Shown here: piece by piece, positions 37,808 through 45,714 of the stretch | Position numbering within the stretch: the stretch's first letter is position 1 | Layout of the letters: every line of letters starts with the position of its first letter | From: Myxococcus qinghaiensis | GTDB lineage: Bacteria; Myxococcota; Myxococcia; Myxococcales; Myxococcaceae | Length of the DNA: 64,000 nt | Direction of reading: 5' to 3' | NCBI RefSeq assembly: GCF_024198215.1 | Contig: NZ_JAKCFA010000008.1 | Span: forward strand, 186,001-250,000 | Notes under the pieces: generated by a model | What the model was told of the DNA's origin: nothing | Databases searched by the model: none | Seen by the model: the letters and a program-made list of their open reading frames with translations, nothing else | Position numbers and translations under genes: made by a program

Positions 37808-40800
37808 ATGTCGGACACGCGCGCAGCAATGAGAGAATTTCGCTTCCTCGACGAGAAGCGGAAGCTGGGAAGCCTGTCTCCCGTGGAGGAGGCGCGCTGG
37901 GGGGAGCTGCGTGGTCTCCTCGGCGTTCAGGACACCCCTGCGTCCGACGCCTCCACCTGGCAGCAGCCGGAGGCCGCGCCCCAGGGCTACTACGGCGCCG
38001 ATGGCCAGTGGTACGCCTACCCCGCCGGCTATGAGCAGCAGCCTCAGGGCTACTACGGCGCCGACGGCCAGTGGTACGCCTACCCCACCGGCTATGAGCA
38101 GCAGCCCCAGGGCTACTACGGCGCCGACGGCCAGTGGTACGCCTACCCCGCCCAGGGCTACGACCCGAACCAGGGTTATGACCCGAACCAGGCCTACGCC
38201 CAGCAGCAGGGCTACGACCCGAATCAGGCCTATGCCCAGCAGGGGTATGATCCGAATCAGGCCTATGCCCAGCAGGGGTATGATCCGAATCAGGCCTACG
38301 CGCAGCAGGGCTACGACCCGAACCAGGCCTACGCCCAGCAACAGGGTTACGACCCGAACCAGGCCTACGCCCAGCAGGGGTATGATCCGAATCAGGCCTA
38401 TGCCCAGCAGCAGGGCCATGACCCGAACCAGGCCTACGCGCAGCAGCAGGGCTACGACCCGAACCAGGGCTGGCCCGCGGCGACTGGGGAGGCTCCGGCC
38501 GCCGACCCCGCGCAGCAGGCCTACTACGCGGGCTACGAGCAGCCGGCTCAGGCGCCCTACACGACTCCGACCGCGGAGCCGGAGAACCTGGCCCTCAGCT
38601 CGGACGACATCGACATCCCCGCGCTGAGCGAGCCCGCTCCGTGGATGGCACCCAGCCCCACGCCGCCTGGTGGTGCTTCCCCGGTGGCCGCGTCCGAGTC
38701 CTCCTCGTTCGAGGACGTGCTGGAGGTTTCGGAAACGGATGTCTCCTCCACGGAGACGTACGAAGACGCCACGGCCTTCCAGGATGAGGGGGCGGCGGCG
38801 AGCCACCAGGAAGTCGAACAGGGCGCGGCGCCGTTGAGCGCGGAAGAGGACTTCGGAGGGCTCGCCGAGCAGGTGGAGCCCGAGGCCGCGCGGCATGAGC
38901 CGGAGACCTCGCTCGAGTCGTCCTTCGCGGACCTCTCGCTGGAGGTCGAATCGGCCTCCGACACCGCCGTGCTCGAAGCCCAGCCGTCCGAGGAAACCAC
39001 CCTCACGGCCTCCGAGTCCGAAGTGGAAGTCCCCTCTTCGGAAGTCGAGCTGCTCGACGCGACGGCCGACAGCGAGCCGATGCTGGCCGAGGACCACTCC
39101 CCCACGTCGCTCGATGCCGCCTGGGACTCCGCGCCGCTGGCCGTGGACCCGATGGAGTCGTCCGCGACGGACCTCGCTGACGCGAGTGACGTCATCGATG
39201 TCGGCGCGACGGAGAGCGCCGAGCCCATGTCGCTCGAAGCGAGCGATGTGACGGAGCTGTCTTCGACGAACGACGGTGCCGCGCTCGACATGGCCGCGGA
39301 ACCGGACTTCACCGAGGCGGACACCGGTACACCGAGCGACGCGGCTTATGAGTCCTTCGAAGAGCCGGGCACAGGCGACTCCGCCTTCGCGGCCCAGGAG
39401 GCTGGCACCGAAGGCTCCACGGCAGCGGAGCATTCCGGGACCATCGGCGCGGAAATCTCGCTCGATGCGTCCGACATGGTCGAGTCCACCTCGGCGGTGG
39501 AGTTCTCGGAGTCCGCGCCGGAGTCGCAGTTCGAGGAACTGGCGCTCGACGCCACGGAGACGACCTCCGGTGGTTGGGACTCCGCGGCATCGGCAGAGAG
39601 CGCGCATGGGCACTCCGACGTCACCACGTCGCCCGCCGTCGAGGAGATCTCGCTCGACGCCTCCGATGTGAGCGTTGACGCCACGTCCGAGGGTTTCCCC
39701 TCCGGCGAGGCGATGAACGCCGAGGCGCAGGTCCCCACGCAGGAGGGCACCGAGAGCGCGGATGCCGGCGGCTGGACTGCGTCAGAGGAAGCGGGAGCCG
39801 CGTCGGAGCTGTCGGCTTCGGTCCTGGATACGGAATCCGCTCCCGAGGAGAGTTCGAGCGCCGAACCGTTCGAGGAGACAGCGGGTCAAGGCGAGCCGCC
39901 CACCTTCGAGGTGGGGGACCTGGGCGTCGAGGCGGACGCCACGTCTTCGGCGGAGTCGCCTTTCAACACGGAATCGGTGCCTTCACTGGAGCTGCGCTCC
40001 GTGCAAGTCGGGCCTGATCTCCGAGCCGACACGATTGAGGTCGACACCCACGGGTCGTCATCCTTCGCGGCGACGTCGCTCCGTGAGTCGGCTTCGGATG
40101 GATTCGACCTGAGCGGCAGTCCCGAGGAGGCCGTACCGCTCGCGACCGCGGGCGACTTCCTGGAGCATGGGCAGTACGCGGCCTCGGATGAGCGGGGCCT
40201 GGACCTTCCAGCCGACACTTCGGATGGAGAGTGGGCCACGCAGTCGGGTGAGCTGGAGCCCCTCGCGAGCAGCGCGGGCATTGCTTCAGAGCAGGCCGCG
40301 CCCGGCGAGCCGCAGCCCGAATGGGCTTCCGCGGAAGTGGCCACGACGGAGGGCACCTCGGAGTGGAACGAAACGGCCGCCGAGTCCCCCGCGCCGGGCG
40401 CTGAGGCCATCGAGCTTCAGTCCGAGTGGGCCGCTGCCTCCACCGAGGAAGCGCAAGGCAACGCTGGAGCTGAGTGGGCAGCGACGACGGAGCAAGCGCC
40501 CGAGACCGCCCAGTCGGAGTGGGCCACGGCCGAGCCGCAGTCCGAGTGGGCCACGGAGTCCACGGCCAACGCCCCGCAGCCCGCGTGGGACACGTCGACG
40601 AGTGACGCGGTCGCCACCGCGCAGCCCGAGTGGGCCGCCGCCGAGGAACTCCCCGCCGACGCCGTCCAGGCTGAATGGTCGGCGGCTTCGGGTGATTCCC
40701 CCACCGCCCAGCCCGAATGGACCGCCAGCGCCGAGGAGCTGCCCGCTGACGCCGTCCAGAGTGAATGGTCCGCGTCCACGGCTGACACCGCCGCCACCAC

Positions 40801-43800
40801 GGCACAGCCCGAGTGGGCCGCCGCCGAAGAGCTGCCCGCCGACGCCGTGCAGGGCGAATGGTCCGCGTCCACGGCTGACACCGCCGCCACCACGGCACAG
40901 CCCGAGTGGGCCGCCGCCGAAGAGCTGCCCGCCGACGCCGTGCAGGGCGAATGGTCCGCGTCCACGGCTGACACCGCAGCCACCACGGCGCAGCCCGAGT
41001 GGGCCGCCACCGAAGAGCTTCCTGCCGACGCCGTCCAGGCCGAGTGGTCCGCCACCTCGGCTGATGCGGCGACCGGCACCGCCACGCAGCCCGAGTGGGC
41101 CGCCACCGAAGAACTCCCCGCCGACGCTGTCCAGACCGAGTGGTCGGCAGCCTCGGGTGATGCGGCGACTGGCACTGCGGCGCAGCCCGAATGGGCCGCC
41201 ACGGAAGAACTCCCCGCCGACGCCGTCCAGTCCGAGTGGTCCACGCCCACGGGCGAAGTAACCACTGCTCAGCCCGAGTGGTCCGGCAGCTCCGAAGAAC
41301 TCCCCGCTGACGCCGTCCAGGCCGAGTGGTCCACGGCCTCGGCTGATGCGGCGACCGGTACTGCGGCGCAGCCCGAGTGGGCCGCCACCGAAGAACTCCC
41401 CGCCGATGCGGTGCAGGCCGAGTGGGCCACGGGCGAAGCCGCCCCCGCGCAGCCCGAGTGGGCCGCCGCCGAAGAACTCCCCGCCGACGCCGTCCAGGCT
41501 GAGTGGTCGACGGGCGAAGCCGCCCCCGCCGACGCGCAGCCCGAATGGGCGACAACGGAAGTGGTTGCTCCCGCAGCCGTCCAAACCGAATGGTCGGCGG
41601 CATCCACGAGTGACGCCGCCACCGCTGCTCAGCCCGAATGGGCAGCGATGGAGGAGCTAGCGCCAGACGCGGTCCAATCTGAGTGGGCCACGGAGTCCGC
41701 GGCCAACGCCCCGCAGCCCGAGTGGGCCACGTCGACCAGTGACGCGGTCGCCACCGCACAGCCCGAATGGGCCGCCGCCGAGGAACTCCCCGCCGACGCA
41801 GTCCAGCCCGAGTGGGCGACGACGGAGACTCCCGGCGAGTCCGCCGCCACCACGGCACAGCCCGAATGGGCCGCCACTGAGGAGCTGCCCGCCGACGCCG
41901 TGCAGGCCGAGTGGTCCGCGTCCACGACTGACACCGCTGCCACCGCGCAGCCCGAGTGGGCCACTACCGAAGAACTCCCCGCTGACGCCGTCCAGGCCGA
42001 ATGGTCCGCGTCTACCGCTGACACCGCCGCCCCCACGCAGCAGCCTGAGTGGGCCGCCACCGAGGAGCTGCCCGCGGACGCCGTCCAGAGTGAATGGTCC
42101 GCGTCCACGGCTGACACCGCAGCCACCACGGCACAGCCCGAGTGGGCTGCCACCGAAGAACTCCCCGCCGACGCTGTCCAGGCCGAGTGGTCCACGTCCA
42201 CGGGCGAAGCCGCCACCTCTACCGCGCAGCCCGAGTGGGCCGCCGAAGAACTCCCCGCTGACGCCGTCCAGGCCGAGTGGTCCACAGCCTCGGCTGATGC
42301 GGCGACTGGCAATACCGCGCAGCCTGAGTGGGCCTCCACCGAGGAACTCCCCGCCGACGCTGTGCAGGCCGAATGGTCGACGGGCGAAGCCGCCCCCGCC
42401 ACCGCGCAGCCCGAGTGGGCCGCCACCGAGGAACTCCCCGCCGACGCTGTCCAGGCAGAGTGGTCGACAAGCGAGGCCGCCACCGCGCAGCCCGAATGGG
42501 CGACGACGGAAGAGGTTGCTCCCGAAGCTGTCCAGGCCGAGTGGTCGACGAGCGAAGCCACCACCGCTCAGCCCGAGTGGGCCACCACGGAAGAACTCCC
42601 CGCCGACGCAGTCCAGGCCGAGTGGTCGACCAGCGAGGCCGCCACCGCGCAGCCCGAATGGTCCGCGACGACGGAAGAGCTCGCTCCTGAAGCCGCGCAG
42701 GCCGAGTGGTCCTCCTCCCCCGAGAGCGCCGCCACCGCGCAGCCGGAATGGTCCGCCACCACCGAGGAGCTCCCCGCCGACGCCGTCCAGGCCGAGTGGT
42801 CCTCCACGAACGAGCAGACCGCCACTCCCGAGTGGGGCGCACCCGCTCCGCAGGCCGAGTCCCCCTGGAACACGGCCGAAGCCGCTCCCGGCGAGCTGCA
42901 ACCCGAGTGGGTCTCCGCGGAGCCCGAGCCCACCGCGGAGTGGTCCGAGCAGCAGCCCGTCCCCCAGACCGGGTGGAGCGCGTCATCCGACTCCGCCACA
43001 TGGATCGCCGAGCCCACGGCCCACACGGACACTCCGCCCCAGCAGTCCGAGTGGAGCGAGGCCCCCGTCGACGTGGAGCCCATGGTCGAGCTGTCCTCCG
43101 AGGACTCCCTCGCCGCCGAGCCCGTCCAGGCCGAGGACGTGTCCTGGTCCGAAGAGTCCCCCACCCCGCCGAGCGCCCCCTGGCAGGCCCAGGACAGTCA
43201 GCCGTTCGGCGCCCCGGTGACCGACTTCTCCACCGCCGAGCCCGAGTTCGACACCACGCCCGCGCCGCTGGAGACAGAGGAACTCCCTGTCGAGCTCGAA
43301 CAGGAGCAGGAGCTGGCCGAAATCGAGCTGGTGGAAGAGGCCGTCGAGCCTCCTGAGGCCACGCCTCCACTCGCCGCCACCGCCGTGGCCGCCGCCGCGA
43401 TGAGCGCCGCGCTCAGGAGCCCCGCTCCAGCGGCCCACTCGAGCGCCTACTCGGCCACCGCGCTCCCCTCGGCACGCGCCCCGCTGGCAGCGCCCTCCCT
43501 GGCCGAGCGCCCGCAGTCGCTCGCCGCCTCGCGAGAGCCGCTCTTCGCGGTCGTCCCGCCGATGCACACCGAGTCCATCACCTCGTTCATCGAGGGTGAG
43601 CATCGCGTCATCATCCACACCGTCGAAGGCCAGGTGAAGCGCGGCACCATCCGCGACGCGGACCTGCTCGACGAGGTCATCTCCCTGGAGCAGCAGAGCG
43701 GCTACGCGCCGGAGCAGATTCCCGGCAAGCGAGTGAAGGCCATCTTCTTCATGCTCGCCGCCGGCGCACGTCAGCCGCAGGCCGAGGGTCAGAAGATTCG

Positions 43801-43954
43801 CGTCACCTTCAACGACGGACGCCAGGTCGCCGGCTTCTCGCAGGACTTCAAGGGAACGACGCCCGGCTTCTTCGTCATCCCCGCGGACCAGCGCACCAAC
43901 ACCGCCCGCATCTTCATCTACCGCTCCAGCGTGCAGGCCGTCGCCGAAGGCTGA
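37808..43954 (+). CDS. Giant repeat protein with conserved DUF6982-like C-terminal domain
   Basis: This is a 2048-residue protein without a signal peptide or membrane helix until the very Ala-rich stretch near residue 1860. Residues 1-55: MREFRFLDEKRKLGSLSPVE then EARWGELRGLLG, a short start also seen on myxobacterial PilZ-type proteins. Residues 58-120: three 21-residue repeats around YYGADGQWYAYP. Residues 118-222: about ten repeats of QGYDPNQAYAQ. Residues 240-830: acidic, Ser/Ala/Glu-rich. Residues about 836-1675: a long array of units built on AQPEWA and ELPADAVQAEWS. Residues about 1918-2048: a compact domain (VIIHTVEGQVKRGTI, KIRVTFNDGRQVAGF, PGFFVIPADQRTNTARIFI) matching DUF6982-like domains. 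Probably cytoplasmic and largely disordered; function unknown. Confidence 0.85.
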   Translation: MSDTRAAMREFRFLDEKRKLGSLSPVEEARWGELRGLLGVQDTPASDASTWQQPEAAPQGYYGADGQWYAYPAGYEQQPQGYYGADGQWYAYPTGYEQQPQGYYGADGQWYAYPAQGYDPNQGYDPNQAYAQQQGYDPNQAYAQQGYDPNQAYAQQGYDPNQAYAQQGYDPNQAYAQQQGYDPNQAYAQQGYDPNQAYAQQQGHDPNQAYAQQQGYDPNQGWPAATGEAPAADPAQQAYYAGYEQPAQAPYTTPTAEPENLALSSDDIDIPALSEPAPWMAPSPTPPGGASPVAASESSSFEDVLEVSETDVSSTETYEDATAFQDEGAAASHQEVEQGAAPLSAEEDFGGLAEQVEPEAARHEPETSLESSFADLSLEVESASDTAVLEAQPSEETTLTASESEVEVPSSEVELLDATADSEPMLAEDHSPTSLDAAWDSAPLAVDPMESSATDLADASDVIDVGATESAEPMSLEASDVTELSSTNDGAALDMAAEPDFTEADTGTPSDAAYESFEEPGTGDSAFAAQEAGTEGSTAAEHSGTIGAEISLDASDMVESTSAVEFSESAPESQFEELALDATETTSGGWDSAASAESAHGHSDVTTSPAVEEISLDASDVSVDATSEGFPSGEAMNAEAQVPTQEGTESADAGGWTASEEAGAASELSASVLDTESAPEESSSAEPFEETAGQGEPPTFEVGDLGVEADATSSAESPFNTESVPSLELRSVQVGPDLRADTIEVDTHGSSSFAATSLRESASDGFDLSGSPEEAVPLATAGDFLEHGQYAASDERGLDLPADTSDGEWATQSGELEPLASSAGIASEQAAPGEPQPEWASAEVATTEGTSEWNETAAESPAPGAEAIELQSEWAAASTEEAQGNAGAEWAATTEQAPETAQSEWATAEPQSEWATESTANAPQPAWDTSTSDAVATAQPEWAAAEELPADAVQAEWSAASGDSPTAQPEWTASAEELPADAVQSEWSASTADTAATTAQPEWAAAEELPADAVQGEWSASTADTAATTAQPEWAAAEELPADAVQGEWSASTADTAATTAQPEWAATEELPADAVQAEWSATSADAATGTATQPEWAATEELPADAVQTEWSAASGDAATGTAAQPEWAATEELPADAVQSEWSTPTGEVTTAQPEWSGSSEELPADAVQAEWSTASADAATGTAAQPEWAATEELPADAVQAEWATGEAAPAQPEWAAAEELPADAVQAEWSTGEAAPADAQPEWATTEVVAPAAVQTEWSAASTSDAATAAQPEWAAMEELAPDAVQSEWATESAANAPQPEWATSTSDAVATAQPEWAAAEELPADAVQPEWATTETPGESAATTAQPEWAATEELPADAVQAEWSASTTDTAATAQPEWATTEELPADAVQAEWSASTADTAAPTQQPEWAATEELPADAVQSEWSASTADTAATTAQPEWAATEELPADAVQAEWSTSTGEAATSTAQPEWAAEELPADAVQAEWSTASADAATGNTAQPEWASTEELPADAVQAEWSTGEAAPATAQPEWAATEELPADAVQAEWSTSEAATAQPEWATTEEVAPEAVQAEWSTSEATTAQPEWATTEELPADAVQAEWSTSEAATAQPEWSATTEELAPEAAQAEWSSSPESAATAQPEWSATTEELPADAVQAEWSSTNEQTATPEWGAPAPQAESPWNTAEAAPGELQPEWVSAEPEPTAEWSEQQPVPQTGWSASSDSATWIAEPTAHTDTPPQQSEWSEAPVDVEPMVELSSEDSLAAEPVQAEDVSWSEESPTPPSAPWQAQDSQPFGAPVTDFSTAEPEFDTTPAPLETEELPVELEQEQELAEIELVEEAVEPPEATPPLAATAVAAAAMSAALRSPAPAAHSSAYSATALPSARAPLAAPSLAERPQSLAASREPLFAVVPPMHTESITSFIEGEHRVIIHTVEGQVKRGTIRDADLLDEVISLEQQSGYAPEQIPGKRVKAIFFMLAAGARQPQAEGQKIRVTFNDGRQVAGFSQDFKGTTPGFFVIPADQRTNTARIFIYRSSVQAVAEG
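37982..38164 (+). repeat. Triple 63-base repeat (YYGADGQWYAYP units)
   Basis: Three consecutive copies of a 63-base unit starting at about 37982, 38045 and 38108, each encoding a 21-residue block with YYGADGQWYAYP and GYEQQ. The copies differ at only a few bases. The aromatic and Gln-rich composition is typical of adhesive or phase-separating sequence. Confidence 0.85.
38158..38470 (+). repeat. Tandem QGYDPNQAYAQ repeats
   Basis: About ten copies of a 30- or 33-base unit encoding QGYDPNQAYAQ or QQGYDPNQAYA. One copy has His for Tyr. Several adjacent copies are identical at the DNA level (for example the CAGGGGTATGATCCGAATCA copies), implying recent slippage or unequal exchange. Confidence 0.85.
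40310..42835 (+). repeat. Long Trp-containing repeat array (AQPEWA/ELPADAVQ)
   Basis: About 20 copies of ELPADAVQ, plus four variants such as ELAPDAVQ and EVAPEAVQ, each followed by a short Ser/Thr/Ala spacer and AQPEW. The commonest full unit is 93 bases (31 residues); the copies at 40828 and 40921 are almost identical. Unit length varies from 24 to 36 residues. Trp recurs about every 12-18 residues in an acidic background. Confidence 0.85.
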
Positions 43955-43991
43955 GCAACCCCGGGGCCCGCGGCACACCCTGAAACGAAAG

Positions 43992-44023
43992 AGGGGCCCC
44001 CACCACCGTGGGAGCCCCTTTTT
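43992..44023. terminator. Intrinsic terminator between the giant gene and yceI
   Basis: AGGGGCCCCCAC and GTGGGAGCCCCT form a 12-base-pair stem with one mismatch and a CACC loop, followed by TTTTT on the plus strand and preceded by A-rich bases, so it can end transcripts from both convergent genes. It is the most classical terminator in the window. Confidence 0.85.
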
Positions 44024-44051
44024 CATTCAGCGTCGATGAGCGAAGCGACGA

Positions 44052-44672
44052 CTACTTCTTCGCCGGGGCCGGAGCCGCGGCGTCCGCCTTCTTCGTCAGG
44101 GCCAGGTCCAGGTTCACGGTGACTTCCTCACCGACCGCCACGCCGCCCGTCTCCAGCGCCTGGTTGTACGCGAGGCCGAAGTCCTTGCGGTTCAGCTTCG
44201 TCGTGGCCGTCACGCCCGTGCGGATGTTGCCCCAGGGGTCCTTGGCCTCCTTCGCCGGGCCCGTGACGTCCAGGACGACGGGCTTGGTGACGCCGTGCAT
44301 GGTCAGGTTGCCGGTGACCTTCAGCTTGCCCTCGCCCGCATTCTCCACCTTCGTCGACTTGAAGTTGATGGTGGGGAACTTCGCCGTGTCGAAGAAGTCC
44401 GGCGCCTTCAGGTGCTCGTCGCGCTTGGCGTTGTTGGTGTTGATGGTCGTCGCGTCGATGGTCGCCTCGACGGTGGACTTGGTGACGTCCTTGTCGTCCA
44501 GGTTGACGGAGCCCTTCACGTTGCCGAAGGAGCCCTTCACGTTCGTCACCATCATGTGCTTCACGGAGAAATCGGCGCCGGAGTGGGCCGAGTCAATCTC
44601 CCACGTGGAGGCCATCGCGAGGGACGGCAGGGCCACCAGCAGGGCAATCGCGCTCTTCAGGGTCGTCTTCAT
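44052..44672 (-). CDS. yceI: YceI-family periplasmic protein
   Basis: This is a 206-residue protein with a signal peptide (AIALLVALPSLAMA) and a complete YceI lipocalin-like domain: WEIDSAHSGADFSVKHMMV, the FKSTKVE strand, GNLTMHGVTKPVVLDV and GLAYNQALETGG. Family members bind long isoprenoid-type lipids. The C terminus ends in a short Lys/Ala/Pro tail (AAAPAPAKK), not part of the domain. Its substrate here is unknown. Confidence 0.92.
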   Translation of the reverse strand: MKTTLKSAIALLVALPSLAMASTWEIDSAHSGADFSVKHMMVTNVKGSFGNVKGSVNLDDKDVTKSTVEATIDATTINTNNAKRDEHLKAPDFFDTAKFPTINFKSTKVENAGEGKLKVTGNLTMHGVTKPVVLDVTGPAKEAKDPWGNIRTGVTATTKLNRKDFGLAYNQALETGGVAVGEEVTVNLDLALTKKADAAAPAPAKK

Positions 44673-44701
44673 AGGGGTGTGCTCCTCGATGAACTACGGG
44701 T

Positions 44702-45571
44702 TCAGGCGCGCAGCGCGAAGCTGCGCATGGACAAGGTTCCGTGATGGAAGCCCTCGAAAACTGAAGTGAGACGGTCTTCGGGGAGGGCGGCTCCGAGGAC
44801 GAAGTACAGCGGCAACAAATGCTCGGCTCTCGGATGCGCGAGCTGCGCATTCGGTGCATCCAACCATGACTGGAGGCCCACGAAATCCCGCGCCTCCAGC
44901 TTCCGCGCCACCCAGGTGTCGAAAGCCTGTGCCCACGGCTCCGGGGACGCATCCTTCTGATGGAAATTCACGCGGCGCAGGTTGTGGACGATGCCACCAC
45001 TTCCCATCAACAGCACGCCTTCCGCGCGCAAGGGGCGCAACGCCTCGCCCATCTTCGCCACGTCCGCCGCGCTCGCGCCCAACGGCATCGACACCTGCAC
45101 CACCGGCAACGTTGCCTGTGGAAACGTATGCAGCAGCGGTACCCACGCACCGTGGTCCAGGCCGCGCTCGGAATCCGCGACGGCCTTCAGCCCCGCCGCA
45201 CCCAGCCGGGCCACCACGGCGGAGGCCACGTCCGGCGCGCCCGGCGCCGCGTACCGCAGCCGGTACATCGCGTCCGGAAAGCCGTAGAAGTCATAGACGA
45301 GCGGAGGCTTCGCGCTCGCGGTGACGCGAATCTCGCCGGGCGTCTCCCAGTGCGCTGACACCACGACGACGGCCCGCGCTGTCCCCGCGCCGTCGCCGAA
45401 GGTCTTCAGCGCGCGCGGATACGCGTCCGCGTCCAGCGCCACCATGGGCGAGCCGTGCGACACAAAGAGCGCGGCAGCCCGCTCGCCCTTCGAGCCGGCG
45501 CCCAGGACGCCCGCCACGCCAGCCGCCGCCGCGCCCTGCAAGACCTCCCGCCTGTCCAGTCCGTCTCCCAT
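44702..45571 (-). CDS. ygiD: Extradiol dioxygenase, 4,5-DOPA dioxygenase-like
   Basis: This is a 289-residue LigB-type enzyme. The metal-binding histidines are visible in FVSHGSPMVAL, VVVSAHWETPG and GSGGIVHNLR, and in GLDHGAWVPL. The first 28 residues contain LDRREVLQGAAAAG, an arginine-pair Tat-like leader that cytoplasmic YgiD lacks, so it may be exported. ATG at 45571 is chosen because GAAGG lies eight bases upstream; the GTG at 45580 is less likely. It opens catechol-type rings with Fe or Zn. It is divergent from a XylR-type activator and has a sigma-54-like promoter. Confidence 0.87.
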   Translation of the reverse strand: MGDGLDRREVLQGAAAAGVAGVLGAGSKGERAAALFVSHGSPMVALDADAYPRALKTFGDGAGTARAVVVVSAHWETPGEIRVTASAKPPLVYDFYGFPDAMYRLRYAAPGAPDVASAVVARLGAAGLKAVADSERGLDHGAWVPLLHTFPQATLPVVQVSMPLGASAADVAKMGEALRPLRAEGVLLMGSGGIVHNLRRVNFHQKDASPEPWAQAFDTWVARKLEARDFVGLQSWLDAPNAQLAHPRAEHLLPLYFVLGAALPEDRLTSVFEGFHHGTLSMRSFALRA

Positions 45572-45587
45572 GATGGGCACCTTCTAC

Positions 45588-45604
45588 TGCAACCCCAGGA
45601 CCAG
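45588..45604 (-). promoter_or_regulatory. Candidate sigma-54 promoter of the dioxygenase
   Basis: On the minus strand CTGGTCCTGGGGTTGCA has GG and GC ten bases apart and exact TTGCA. Initiation would be near 45577, about 6 bases before the start codon. The perfect dyad AGGACC-AG-GGTCCT (45597-45610) overlaps the -24 element. The pairing with a divergent sigma-54 activator makes this the most convincing site in context. Confidence 0.55.
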
Positions 45605-45665
45605 GGTCCTCCTCATTCCAACCCCTTGAAATGACGAACCCTCAACATCCTTGCGTGCGTGGAGC

Positions 45666-45684
45666 CTCTCAAAACGATAGAGAG
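45666..45684. promoter_or_regulatory. CTCTC/GAGAG dyad, possible enhancer for the dioxygenase promoter
   Basis: CTCTC and GAGAG are separated by nine A-rich bases, centred about 98 bases upstream of the start expected for the dioxygenase. The distance suits an enhancer bound by the neighbouring activator. The arms are short, so confidence is low. Confidence 0.3.
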
Positions 45685-45714
45685 AGACATCACTTTGGAA
45701 GGGAGCAGGACACC

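Noticed and set aside
38158..42835. Repeat arrays considered as a CRISPR array
   Set aside because: Repeats are in frame, translate to periodic peptides and lack spacer-like unique sequence of uniform length.
39963..43370. Several long antisense or shifted frames inside the giant gene
   Set aside because: They exist because of GC bias and the 93-base repeats; their translations are mere echoes (Arg/Pro/Ser/Trp runs) of the repeat array.
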